Source: Spirochaetota bacterium
GTDB lineage: Bacteria > Spirochaetota > B62-G9
Length of the DNA stretch: 13,989 nucleotides
Assembly (NCBI GenBank): GCA_026990615.1
Contig: JALXDB010000377.1
Span: 1-13,989, forward strand
Reading direction: 5' to 3'
The notes beneath the pieces were generated by a model that worked only from the letters and a program-made list of their open reading frames with translations, made no database searches and was not told the DNA's origin. This document shows, in pieces, positions 7,273-13,568 of the stretch (position 1 is its first letter; every line of letters begins with the position of its first letter). The position numbers and the translations under genes are program-made.

Positions 7273-8167
7273 GTATGCTTTTTGATCCCTTTATCCCGTA
7301 ATACTCATCAATCAGGTATTCCATAACTTCAGAGACTTTGCTCTGCGCTCTTTCAATATCCTGTGACTCTTTAAGCGCTTTTTCATAGGCCTGCCTTATA
7401 TCGGTGCCTATATTGATCTTGGATAAACCATTTTTCATTGCTTCTAATATATACTCTCTCTTAACTCCCGAACCACCATGGAGAACAAGAGGAACCCCGG
7501 TTACACTTTTAATCTTTTTCAGGTGCTCAATATTCAACTTTGCTTCCACCTTTTTCTGATCTTTGGCAGCTCCTGTGATAGCACCATGGATATTCCCCAC
7601 TGCAACCGATAGCCAATCCACATTAGTTTCTTTAACAAACTTCTCTGCATCTTTCGGATCTGTAAATCCCCTCCCGGATTTAAAAAGCTCTTCGTATGGA
7701 GGTAACGGTCCTGATTCATGCCCCATAACTGCCCCGAGTTCGGCTTCCACCGGAACATCTAATTTGTGAGCAGCTTCAACTACCTCCCTTGTTGCCTTTA
7801 TATTCTCTTCCAGTGGCAGCCTGGATCCGTCTATCATAACTGAATCATACCCCAATTTTAGAGCCGTACCTATTAAGTCCATGTAGTTTACCCTTGCACC
7901 ATCCTCATCAATTACGGGGACATGATCCTGATGCAGTGTTACAAACTCTGGGTTTCCGTATTTTTTATACTCGTTAAATATGACTTCGAAACTAACAGCA
8001 CCAAACTTTTCAATATCGGGCCTTGCCACTTCCAAAATACCTATTGTTGAAAGCTTTTCCAGCGTTTCGCAAATTGGTTTTACCATCTCCGGATACGCTG
8101 CATTAAAAGCCGGTATTATAAGGTCCGTCTCGTATGCCCTTTTCATTAGCCTTGCTATTCTATTCAT
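7262..8167 (-). CDS. Class II (zinc) ketose-bisphosphate aldolase family protein
   Basis: Class II aldolases use zinc to cleave or form ketose phosphates such as fructose 1,6-bisphosphate or tagatose bisphosphate. Seen in the 301-residue product: AYETDLIIPAFN at the N-terminus; the H-x-D-H motif as LHQDHV (His79, Asp81, His82); SVMIDGS; VEAELGAVMG with the metal-linked Glu; VAVGNIHGA with a zinc His; LVLHGGSG; and KINIGTDIR for phosphate binding. The specific substrate cannot be read from the sequence, and the gene pairs with a PHP hydrolase rather than glycolytic genes. An ATG at 8230 would add 21 residues but overlaps the PHP gene. The start chosen, ATG at 8167, lies 4 bases after the PHP stop with GAGG about 9 bases upstream and gives the family N-terminus MNRIARLMKRAYE. 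Confidence 0.88.
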   Translation of the reverse strand: MNRIARLMKRAYETDLIIPAFNAAYPEMVKPICETLEKLSTIGILEVARPDIEKFGAVSFEVIFNEYKKYGNPEFVTLHQDHVPVIDEDGARVNYMDLIGTALKLGYDSVMIDGSRLPLEENIKATREVVEAAHKLDVPVEAELGAVMGHESGPLPPYEELFKSGRGFTDPKDAEKFVKETNVDWLSVAVGNIHGAITGAAKDQKKVEAKLNIEHLKKIKSVTGVPLVLHGGSGVKREYILEAMKNGLSKINIGTDIRQAYEKALKESQDIERAQSKVSEVMEYLIDEYYGIKGSKSILDS

Positions 8168-8171
8168 CGTT

Positions 8172-9467
8172 TTAATCCTCGATCCCAAAGTATTTTTTAT
8201 TTTCTTCAATGCTCCTTTTTGACAATTCATCTATCTCTTCTTCAGAAATTTGCATTCTCCCTATCTCCGAATAAAAATCAAATCCCTCATGCAAATCTGC
8301 AATCCTCGGTTTGCCATCTTCCTTTACAAATCCATAATTGCAGAGTTTAGAGAGAATCTGATGCCCCCTTGCGAACTGGGCAGATTTTCTGAAATAGCCC
8401 AGGAATTCCTCAGACTTCTCCAGTATACCAAGAAGGGGCAGCATCTTTTTTGTGTTATGTTCAGTACCGACAAAAACAGGAAATCCATTTATTTTAGCTA
8501 TTTCTATAATATCTCTTGCCCTGCTGTACTCGGTTCTATGGTCAAAAATTTCAAAGGCATACAGACCGTAACCTTTAACTTTTTCAACCAGAGCCTCGAG
8601 ATCTGACTCCCCTTCTGTAATCGGTTTACCTAGAATTGGATAAGTGGGGACTGCTCCAAATTCCCTGTATATATAAACAAGATTTTCTATGGAAGTAAAT
8701 GCTTTTTTATCCTCTTCAACATAGCACGGCATTCCGGCTTTAACCATTTTTGCTCTGACAATTGTCTGAAGCTCCGCAATATCATCCATCTCTTTCTCTG
8801 TAATATCATAGTTCAGGATATCCCTATAAACTTTTAAGCGTTCCTCTTTATCGGGGAAATGGTAATCTATTTTATCGCAAAGGGCCTGAACAACATGCCT
8901 CTCAGTTGCGTTTCCGTGGGGTGTAAGTGATACAACATCTTCATATGAAAATGGAATATCAAATCCCTTTTCTTTAAGATACCTGTCGATTAAAACCGCC
9001 ATTTTCTTATTTCTATCCTGTATGGCGGACTTCATAGTTTCAAAAATTTCATAGGCTTTAGTTCCTTTTTTTAGCTTTCTTGTTATGCCTTTACCAACCA
9101 GGTAAGTTCTTCCTGCATTATTGGGATCGTTAAACCTCTTCCCTTCAGCCCTTGACCTTTCGTCCATGGCCATCGCTTCAAGACCGAACACAGGCTTTAT
9201 ACCTGCAATTACACATGCTTCCCTGAACTCAGGATGGCCATCTATGGAATAGTGGTCGTTTATTCCAAAATATTCGATATCTTCATTGTAGGCTTTCCAT
9301 ACAGCTTCTGTAGGGCTTCTGAAAACTGAAAATGACTCATTTGTATGGATATGAAGATTCACATATCCGTTCTGTATCTCCTTACCGCTGATGCTAACCA
9401 GATTCTGTAATGTTTTAAGTCTTTCTAGTTTATCTTCTGCAAAAAGCCCCTCCACTGTTTTCTCCAA
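8172..9467 (-). CDS. PHP-domain metal-dependent hydrolase (uncharacterised)
   Basis: This 431-residue protein carries PHP-domain metal motifs: LHIHTNES (His39, His41), GINDHYSIDGH (Asp71, His72, His78), GLEAMA (Glu97), EIFDHR (Glu306, His310), GTEHNT (Glu336, His337) and IADLHEG (Asp391, His393). PHP domains form trinuclear metal centres hydrolysing phosphoesters (histidinol phosphatase, polymerase exonuclease and others). The helical insert at about 100-270 is much larger than in histidinol phosphatase, and there is no polymerase or helix-hairpin-helix part. The usual AHP-like position appears to be TYP (about 275-277), so one ligand may be altered. The start is taken as TTG at 9467, 11 bases after GAGGGAGG; the next in-frame start is GTG four codons later. 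The end lies 4 bases from the class II aldolase start, suggesting a joint sugar-phosphate role. The function is unknown. Confidence 0.85.
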   Translation of the reverse strand: MEKTVEGLFAEDKLERLKTLQNLVSISGKEIQNGYVNLHIHTNESFSVFRSPTEAVWKAYNEDIEYFGINDHYSIDGHPEFREACVIAGIKPVFGLEAMAMDERSRAEGKRFNDPNNAGRTYLVGKGITRKLKKGTKAYEIFETMKSAIQDRNKKMAVLIDRYLKEKGFDIPFSYEDVVSLTPHGNATERHVVQALCDKIDYHFPDKEERLKVYRDILNYDITEKEMDDIAELQTIVRAKMVKAGMPCYVEEDKKAFTSIENLVYIYREFGAVPTYPILGKPITEGESDLEALVEKVKGYGLYAFEIFDHRTEYSRARDIIEIAKINGFPVFVGTEHNTKKMLPLLGILEKSEEFLGYFRKSAQFARGHQILSKLCNYGFVKEDGKPRIADLHEGFDFYSEIGRMQISEEEIDELSKRSIEENKKYFGIED

Positions 9468-9501
9468 TTTAAAGTAAACCTCCCTCTTTTATAAGTAAAT
9501 A

Positions 9502-10956
9502 CTACTCAAATTTTTCGAAGAATACCCTGTATCCCAGATACGAGTAGTACAGATCGGCTTTTGAGATTATCTCATATGGTGAATGCATACCGATTACCGG
9601 TACCCCGCAATCAATAACAGATGTATTGTACACCGAAAAGTATTTTGCTATTGTACCTCCGCCACCTTCATCAACCTTGCCCATTCCACCATACTGCCAG
9701 TATATATTGTTTTCATTGAACAGATTTCTTATCTTTCCAACAAGCTCTGCATCTGCATCGTTCGCCATATATTTGCCACCAGATCCCGTAAACTTTGTTA
9801 TAACAATACCATGAGATATTTTTGCAGCATTTTTTTCGTCATGCACAGATTTATACATAGGATTTATTCCGGCATTGACATCTGCTGATATACAGGTCGA
9901 AGCTTCCATCGTTCTTCTCAATAGAGAATCGCTGTAACTTCCCCCTAGTTTCTCAATCAATCTGCCAACTGTATTAAAGATATACAATGATTTTGCACCG
10001 GTAGGACCATCAGAGCCAATCTCTTCTTTATCTACAATTGCAGTAATAGCCGTCTTTGAGAGAGTTTCTGCTTCTATGTTTGCCATAACAGCACTGTAGC
10101 AGCTTGACCTGTCATCATGTCCGTATCCGGCTATGAGAGATCTGTCAAATCCAACATCTCTCGATTTTATACACGGTACAACTTCAAGTTCTGCCGAGAT
10201 AAGATCCTCTTCAACTATTCCATAATCCCTGTTCAACTTCTCGAGCACAGCCAGTCGAACCTTCTCCTTTATCTTTTCGTCCTTAACCGGAATATTTCCC
10301 ACAACAAGATTTAAAGTTTCTGCATGTATAAACTCACTGGCTTTTTTCTCATTCTGAACCTTCTTTGCTAGATGAGGCAAAAGATCAGGTATTACAAACA
10401 CGGGGTCATCCTCATCTATTCCTACATTAATTTCAACCTTTTTATTCCCCTTTGTCACAACTACCCCGCTTATGGAAAGTGGAATGTTAAGCCAATGGTA
10501 TTTTTTGATCCCGCCGTAATAGTGGGTCTTAAAAAGTGCTATTTCTGTGTCTTCTATAAGGGGTATCTGTTTCAGATCAAGCCTTGGGGCATCACCATGG
10601 GCAACAATAAAGTTTATTCCTTTCTCAACAGGCTCAGAACCGACCCTGATAAGGATAATATTTTTCTCCCTGTTTATCGAAAATAGTCTATCACCGGGTT
10701 TTACACTATCCACTTCATCTATGTCTTTGTATCCCTCGCTTCGAAGCTTTTCATACGTCCACTTAACAGTTAATCTTTCAGTTCTTGCCCTGTCTATAAA
10801 AGATTTATATCCTTCTGAGAAAGAGAATATCTCTTTTTTCTTTGATTCATCGATCTCTGCCCAGATATTTTTTGAGGAATAGAAAAGTTTTTTTTCAAGT
10901 TCTTCGTAATGAGATTTTTCTCCTGATTCCGATCCATCATAGCCTTTTTGCTGCAT
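9502..10956 (-). CDS. M18-family aminopeptidase (aspartyl aminopeptidase-like)
   Basis: M18 enzymes are cytosolic dinuclear-zinc aminopeptidases, usually dodecameric, removing N-terminal (often acidic) residues from peptides. The 484-residue product shows all expected metal and catalytic positions: His120 in VAHGDAPR with Asp122, Asp281-Asp282 in GHDDRSS, Glu311-Glu312 in DKEEIGS, Asp359 in SADVNAG and His458 in GMHSPYE. The length fits the longer bacterial M18 subgroup. The ATG at 10956 is preceded by AGAGGT about 7 bases upstream. This is the first gene of the operon with the PHP hydrolase, 34 bases further on, and the aldolase. Peptide specificity cannot be deduced from the sequence. Confidence 0.94.
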   Translation of the reverse strand: MQQKGYDGSESGEKSHYEELEKKLFYSSKNIWAEIDESKKKEIFSFSEGYKSFIDRARTERLTVKWTYEKLRSEGYKDIDEVDSVKPGDRLFSINREKNIILIRVGSEPVEKGINFIVAHGDAPRLDLKQIPLIEDTEIALFKTHYYGGIKKYHWLNIPLSISGVVVTKGNKKVEINVGIDEDDPVFVIPDLLPHLAKKVQNEKKASEFIHAETLNLVVGNIPVKDEKIKEKVRLAVLEKLNRDYGIVEEDLISAELEVVPCIKSRDVGFDRSLIAGYGHDDRSSCYSAVMANIEAETLSKTAITAIVDKEEIGSDGPTGAKSLYIFNTVGRLIEKLGGSYSDSLLRRTMEASTCISADVNAGINPMYKSVHDEKNAAKISHGIVITKFTGSGGKYMANDADAELVGKIRNLFNENNIYWQYGGMGKVDEGGGGTIAKYFSVYNTSVIDCGVPVIGMHSPYEIISKADLYYSYLGYRVFFEKFE

Positions 10957-10986
10957 ATTTATACCTCTACTAATAAAATTAGAATT

Positions 10987-11015
10987 AATTTACTTATTGA
11001 AACCGATTTTATCAA
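10987..11015 (-). promoter_or_regulatory. Candidate promoter of the M18/PHP/aldolase operon
   Basis: On the minus strand TTGATA (11010-11015) and TAAATT (10987-10992) are separated by exactly 17 bases. Transcription would begin near 10980, about 24 bases before the aminopeptidase ATG. The region is very AT-rich, so chance matches are likely and this rests on spacing and the good -35. Confidence 0.45.
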
Positions 11016-11021
11016 CTAAAA

Positions 11022-11055
11022 TTAACTTTACTTTTTTAATATTAATATTTAACTT
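11022..11055 (+). promoter_or_regulatory. Possible tmRNA promoter region
   Basis: The tmRNA gene must be transcribed from this divergent AT-rich gap. The best plus-strand pairs I see are weak: TTTACT (11027-11032) with TAACTT (11050-11055) at 17 bases, or TTAACT (11022-11027) with TATTTA (11046-11051) at 18. Neither is decisive. Confidence 0.25.
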
Positions 11056-11069
11056 TCTTTACTAGGAAA

Positions 11070-11425
11070 GGGGGCGTATCGGATTCGACTGCAGTAGATG
11101 GAGCCTAAACTGCATGCCGAGGTGCCCAGGCCTCGTTAAAAAGGGCAACAAATTAAAGTGCCGATTACGAAGCATTACCTGTAGCAGCTTAAATTAGCCT
11201 GCTACCGTCTCTCTTCATCTTCCTCCTGGGATGAAGAAGAGGCGTCGCCTACAGGAGGAACTGTATAACCTTTTCCTGAAGGGGTTATACAGTTAACAAA
11301 CTTCAGGATAGGCTTTCGTGGCCTGCCTGAAAGCCTCCGAAAGCCGAAACATCAATTTCAGGCTAAGCATGTAGATGTTTAGGTAACCTTACTGCAGGAC
11401 GCGGGTTCGATTCCCGCCGCCTCCA
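11070..11425 (+). ncRNA. ssrA: Transfer-messenger RNA (tmRNA, one-piece)
   Basis: tmRNA rescues stalled ribosomes and tags their nascent chains for proteolysis. The 5' end GGGGGCG (11070-11076) pairs with CGCCTCC (11418-11424), followed by discriminator A. The T-arm is GCGGG-TTCGATT-CCCGC (11401-11417), and the 5' GGATTCGAC signature is present. CTGCAGTA near 11089 pairs with TACTGCAG before the T-arm (H2). All four pseudoknots can be drawn. PK1 (11118-11147) is CGAGG/CCTCG with TGCCC/GGGCA. PK2 (11214-11260) is TTCATC/GATGAA with TTCCTCCTG/CAGGAGGAA. PK3 (11261-11308) is CTGTATAACC/GGTTATACAG with TCCTGAAG/CTTCAGGA. PK4 (about 11311-11363) is AGGCTTTC/GAAAGCCT with GCCTG/CAGGC. The 3' CCA is not encoded (CTCC is followed by AAAA). 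It is the only plus-strand gene in the window. Confidence 0.97.
11160..11192 (+). other. tmRNA tag reading frame, ADYEALPVAA
   Basis: Within ssrA, after PK1, the frame GCC GAT TAC GAA GCA TTA CCT GTA GCA GCT TAA encodes ADYEALPVAA and ends at TAA. The ten-residue length and the terminal Ala-Ala fit bacterial tags. The resume codon is inferred as GCC, because an in-frame TAA lies two codons upstream. Confidence 0.85.
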
Positions 11426-11447
11426 AAATTTAACCATTAAATTTTTT
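11425..11447. terminator. AT-only hairpin with T tract after tmRNA
   Basis: AAAATTTAA (11425-11433), loop CCA and TTAAATTTT (11437-11445) form a 9-bp stem followed by further T residues directly after the tmRNA 3' end. The stem has no G-C pairs, so it would be a weak terminator. Being nearly symmetric it could act for both tmRNA and the convergent purCD transcript. Confidence 0.4.
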
Positions 11448-11452
11448 CTGAT

Positions 11453-11477
11453 CCATATATATATATATATGGGTTTT
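11453..11477. terminator. CC(AT)8GG perfect palindrome plus T run
   Basis: A 20-base perfect palindrome, CC-(AT)8-GG at 11453-11472, is followed by GTTTT on the plus strand. It can form a hairpin and, with the stem just before it, probably marks the end of the tmRNA transcription unit. It is also a dinucleotide microsatellite able to slip in length. Confidence 0.4.
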
Positions 11478-11507
11478 CATTTAGTTATCTACCTATACAT
11501 CTTATGG

Positions 11508-11561
11508 ATCATTCCAGAGAAAAGATTCCTCACGCGGGTTGAGCCTTGGTTTGAAATGACA
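11508..11561. repeat. Degenerate dispersed repeat, TCATT...AATGA ends
   Basis: The segment runs from TCATTCC through AAAGATTCCTC to GAAATGACA and has short inverted ends TCATT/AATGA. It recalls the common intergenic element of many bacteria whose ends read TCATTCTGAGC and AATGACA and whose middle reads GATTCTTCGC. The interior is diverged (CACGCGGGTTGAGCC), so this would be an old or damaged copy. Family assignment is from memory of the motif, not from a search. Confidence 0.35.
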
Positions 11562-11625
11562 CAAGGATAATGTTGTAATTTATATATTTGTACTTAATAT
11601 AAACAAAAGCACCGTCCCGTGCTAT

Positions 11626-11702
11626 CTGCGAGCGCAGTGAAGCAATCTTTTTTACCTCACGATTAGAGATTGCCGCGTCAGTTGCTTCTCTCTTTCCTCG
11701 CC
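11626..11702. repeat. Degenerate REP/MITE-like inverted repeat
   Basis: The left arm begins CTGCGAGCGCAGTGAAGCAATC and the right arm contains AGAGATTGCCGCGTCAG, then TTGCTTCTC and CCTCGC. The inner inverted repeat GCAATCT/AGATTGC (11642-11648 and 11667-11673) and outer CGAG/CTCG match the layout of the widespread ATTGCGAG...GAAGCAATCTC intergenic element. Here the outer ATTG/CAAT ends are altered and the right arm has extra bases. It lies in the gene-free stretch between tmRNA and purD. Confidence 0.5.
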
Positions 11703-11788
11703 ATTTTTAACGCAGTTCAAAATTATCTTTTTCTACGGCTGGATTGGCAATCCCTTGCTTATTTTAATCGCTTGTATACCTAAAAGAA

Positions 11789-11802
11789 TCATTGCGAGCG
11801 GG
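11789..11802. repeat. Isolated end fragment of the same repeat family
   Basis: TCATTGCGAGCGGG matches the terminal signature of the ATTGCGAG element and lies about 90 bases beyond the damaged copy at 11626-11702. It has no facing partner arm, suggesting a solo terminus left after deletion or a nested insertion. Confidence 0.35.
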
Positions 11803-11841
11803 AAAAATGTTTAAGTAAATTGGAGACTTATTACAGGGTCA

Positions 11842-12195
11842 TTAGCAATATTCCAGCATTGCAAAATATGCACAGCGAAGTAATCCGGATTTTTCAACAT
11901 AATTAATTAAAGATTTCGGCTCTTCGCTTAAAGATTTACTACACCATACGCCATTTGAAATGGATAGTGTATATCTGTTATTTATATAAGCTTCTTTTAA
12001 TAAAGATAAAAACTGAGCAAGACTGTAAATTTATTTATGGTTGCCAACAGGCCCTTTTTAATACATAATCAATTTAGTTACTGTCCTTAAAAACTCTTTT
12101 GAGGGCAAGAATTCTACGAGATCAACTGCAACGGCGATGGCAAAAGCACCTTCAATGAAACCTCTTAACAAAATACTGATTAATAATTCAACCTT
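11842..12195 (-). pseudogene. Broken reading frame, unknown protein
   Basis: One minus-strand frame stays open for about 115 codons except for two TAA codons (12058-12060 and 12031-12033). The upstream part reads LLRGFIEGAFAIAVAVDLV then EFLPSKEFLRTVTKLIMY and looks like a hydrophobic helix plus an amphipathic tail. The downstream part contains SLAQFLSLLKEAYINNRYTL and NYVEKSGLLRCAYFAMLEYC before TAA at 11842-11844. There is no good start: a TTG at 12171 has only AGAAGG about 20 bases upstream. I recognise no family. It could be a decayed gene, a 37-residue small protein plus chance frame, or chance. AT-rich noncoding DNA would be expected to hold more stops. Confidence 0.3.
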
Positions 12196-12211
12196 CTAAA
12201 TTTTATTAGCT

Positions 12212-12233
12212 AAAACCCTTCCAGCATTAGGTT
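12212..12233 (-). terminator. Weak candidate terminator after purD
   Basis: About 30 bases after the purD stop, minus-strand AACCT and AGGGTT can pair around a loop, and TTTT follows. The stem is only five pairs with one G-U, so this is a poor terminator, listed because nothing better follows purD. Confidence 0.22.
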
Positions 12234-12263
12234 AATCTCTATAAGACTTGCAAATAAAATGTT

Positions 12264-13538
12264 TCACAGATGCTTTAATCCTCTGTATCCAATATCCCTG
12301 CGGAAGTGAACACCGTCGAAAGAAACCATATCCACATATCTGTATGCCTTATCTATTGCAGATTTTAATGTATCCCCCAGTGCCGCAATATTTAACACAC
12401 GGCCTCCGTTTGTAACCAACCGGCCATCAACCTTTTTTGTGCCTGCATGAAACACAAACACGTCGTCCCTGTTTTTCAGATTCTCTAATCCATGAATTTC
12501 TTTACCCTTCTCATATTTTCCGGGATAACCTCCAGAACAGAGAACAACATCACAGCAGTATCCATTCTTCCATTTCAGTGATGACTCATTAAGCCTGCCC
12601 TTTGCAGTCAGTAAGAGCAATTCTAGTATGTCGCTTTCAAGAAGGGGAAGGACAGCTTCGGCCTCCGGGTCACCAAATCTACAGTTGAATTCTACAACAT
12701 ATGGATTCTCATCCACTATCATCAAACCTGCATAAACTACTCCCCTGTACAGAATGTTCTTCTCTTTAAAAGAGTTTTTAAGCGGTAGTAGAATTCTCTC
12801 TAAAACCCGCTGCATAACTCTATCATTCACAACCGGTGCCGGTGCAATTGCCCCCATACCCCCGGTGTTCGGTCCTCTGTCATTATCAAAGACAGGTTTA
12901 TGATCCTGAGACGAAATTAATGGTACAATACTTTCTCCATCAAACAGGGCCAAAACAGTCGCCTCCTCTCCTGCCAGAAACTCTTCAATTACAACCCTGG
13001 TTCCGCTTTCTCCAAAAATTTTCTTTTCGAACATGTCATCAAGTACTTTATATGCAGATTCCTTATCTTCTGTTATTACTACACCTTTTCCGGCCGCAAG
13101 GCCATCGGCCTTTATTACATAGGGAGGTTTAATCTCATTCAGATAAGTTTTTGCCGATTTTTCATCGTAGAAAGCTCTGTACTCCGCTGTTGGTATACCC
13201 GCTTCTTTCATCAAGTTTTTAGCAAATATCTTGCTTCCCTCTATCATTGCTCCTCTGGAGAAAGGCCCAAATATCTTAAGGCCGTTTTCATCGAAAATAT
13301 CAGCTATTCCTTTTACAAGAGGAGCCTCGGGGCCAACCACGGTTAAATCAATCTTATTTTCCCTGGCGAACTTTACAAGGCTTTCAAAATCATCAAGCTC
13401 AATATGGGGATTTTCAGCAATCTCTTCCGTAGCCCCATTCCCGGGAGTCCAGAACAATCTATCCAGAAGTTTGCTTTGAGATATTTTGTAGGCCAGTGCA
13501 TGTTCGCGCCCACCGCTGCCAAGTACAAGTACGTTCAT
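12264..13538 (-). CDS. purD: Phosphoribosylamine-glycine ligase (GAR synthetase)
   Basis: PurD catalyses the ATP-dependent joining of 5-phosphoribosylamine and glycine, the second step of de novo purine synthesis. The 424-residue protein has the N-terminal MNVLVLGSGGREHALAYKI (family GxGGREHA), the PEAPLVKGIAD segment, the ATP-grasp central region (VIKADGLAAGKGVVIT, about 140-155; VIEEFLAGEEATVLALFDG; HKPVFDNDRGPNTGGMGA) and the C-terminal FNCRFGDPEAEAVLPLL and GGYPGKY. Length and motifs are complete, with no truncation. ATG at 13538 has GAGGGG about 8 bases upstream. It follows purC by 30 bases in the same direction, so the two are probably cotranscribed. No purine riboswitch or PurR-like site is visible, as the operon start is outside the window. 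Confidence 0.98.
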   Translation of the reverse strand: MNVLVLGSGGREHALAYKISQSKLLDRLFWTPGNGATEEIAENPHIELDDFESLVKFARENKIDLTVVGPEAPLVKGIADIFDENGLKIFGPFSRGAMIEGSKIFAKNLMKEAGIPTAEYRAFYDEKSAKTYLNEIKPPYVIKADGLAAGKGVVITEDKESAYKVLDDMFEKKIFGESGTRVVIEEFLAGEEATVLALFDGESIVPLISSQDHKPVFDNDRGPNTGGMGAIAPAPVVNDRVMQRVLERILLPLKNSFKEKNILYRGVVYAGLMIVDENPYVVEFNCRFGDPEAEAVLPLLESDILELLLLTAKGRLNESSLKWKNGYCCDVVLCSGGYPGKYEKGKEIHGLENLKNRDDVFVFHAGTKKVDGRLVTNGGRVLNIAALGDTLKSAIDKAYRYVDMVSFDGVHFRRDIGYRGLKHL

Positions 13539-13568
13539 GGAGTATTCCCCTCTTAAAGGATTTTATAT

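Larger units (their letters stand above)
11426..12263. other. Gene-poor interval between tmRNA and purD
   Basis: This stretch of about 840 bases has no intact gene that I can support. It holds two hairpins after tmRNA, remnants of two dispersed-repeat families (about 11508-11802), a small hairpin AGCAC-CGTCCC-GTGCT near 11608-11623, and a disrupted minus-strand frame (11842-12195). No tRNA-like fold, riboswitch or attachment-site duplication of the tmRNA 3' end was seen. Confidence 0.6.

Noticed and set aside
8168..8230. Longer aldolase start at ATG 8230
   Set aside because: It would overlap the PHP gene by about 60 bases and adds residues not found in the family; ATG 8167 has a suitable Shine-Dalgarno.
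11425..11480. Genomic-island attachment site at the tmRNA 3' end
   Set aside because: ssrA is a frequent integration site, but I found no direct repeat of its 3' end within the window and no integrase.
11951..11963. CCATTT-G-AAATGG short inverted repeat
   Set aside because: Six-bp arms without extension or T tract, expected by chance in AT-rich DNA.
12103..12168. Plus-strand peptide with an EF-hand-like NCNGDGKSTF
   Set aside because: Only 21 codons between stops, without a start, and antisense to a more coherent minus-strand frame; the resemblance is probably chance.
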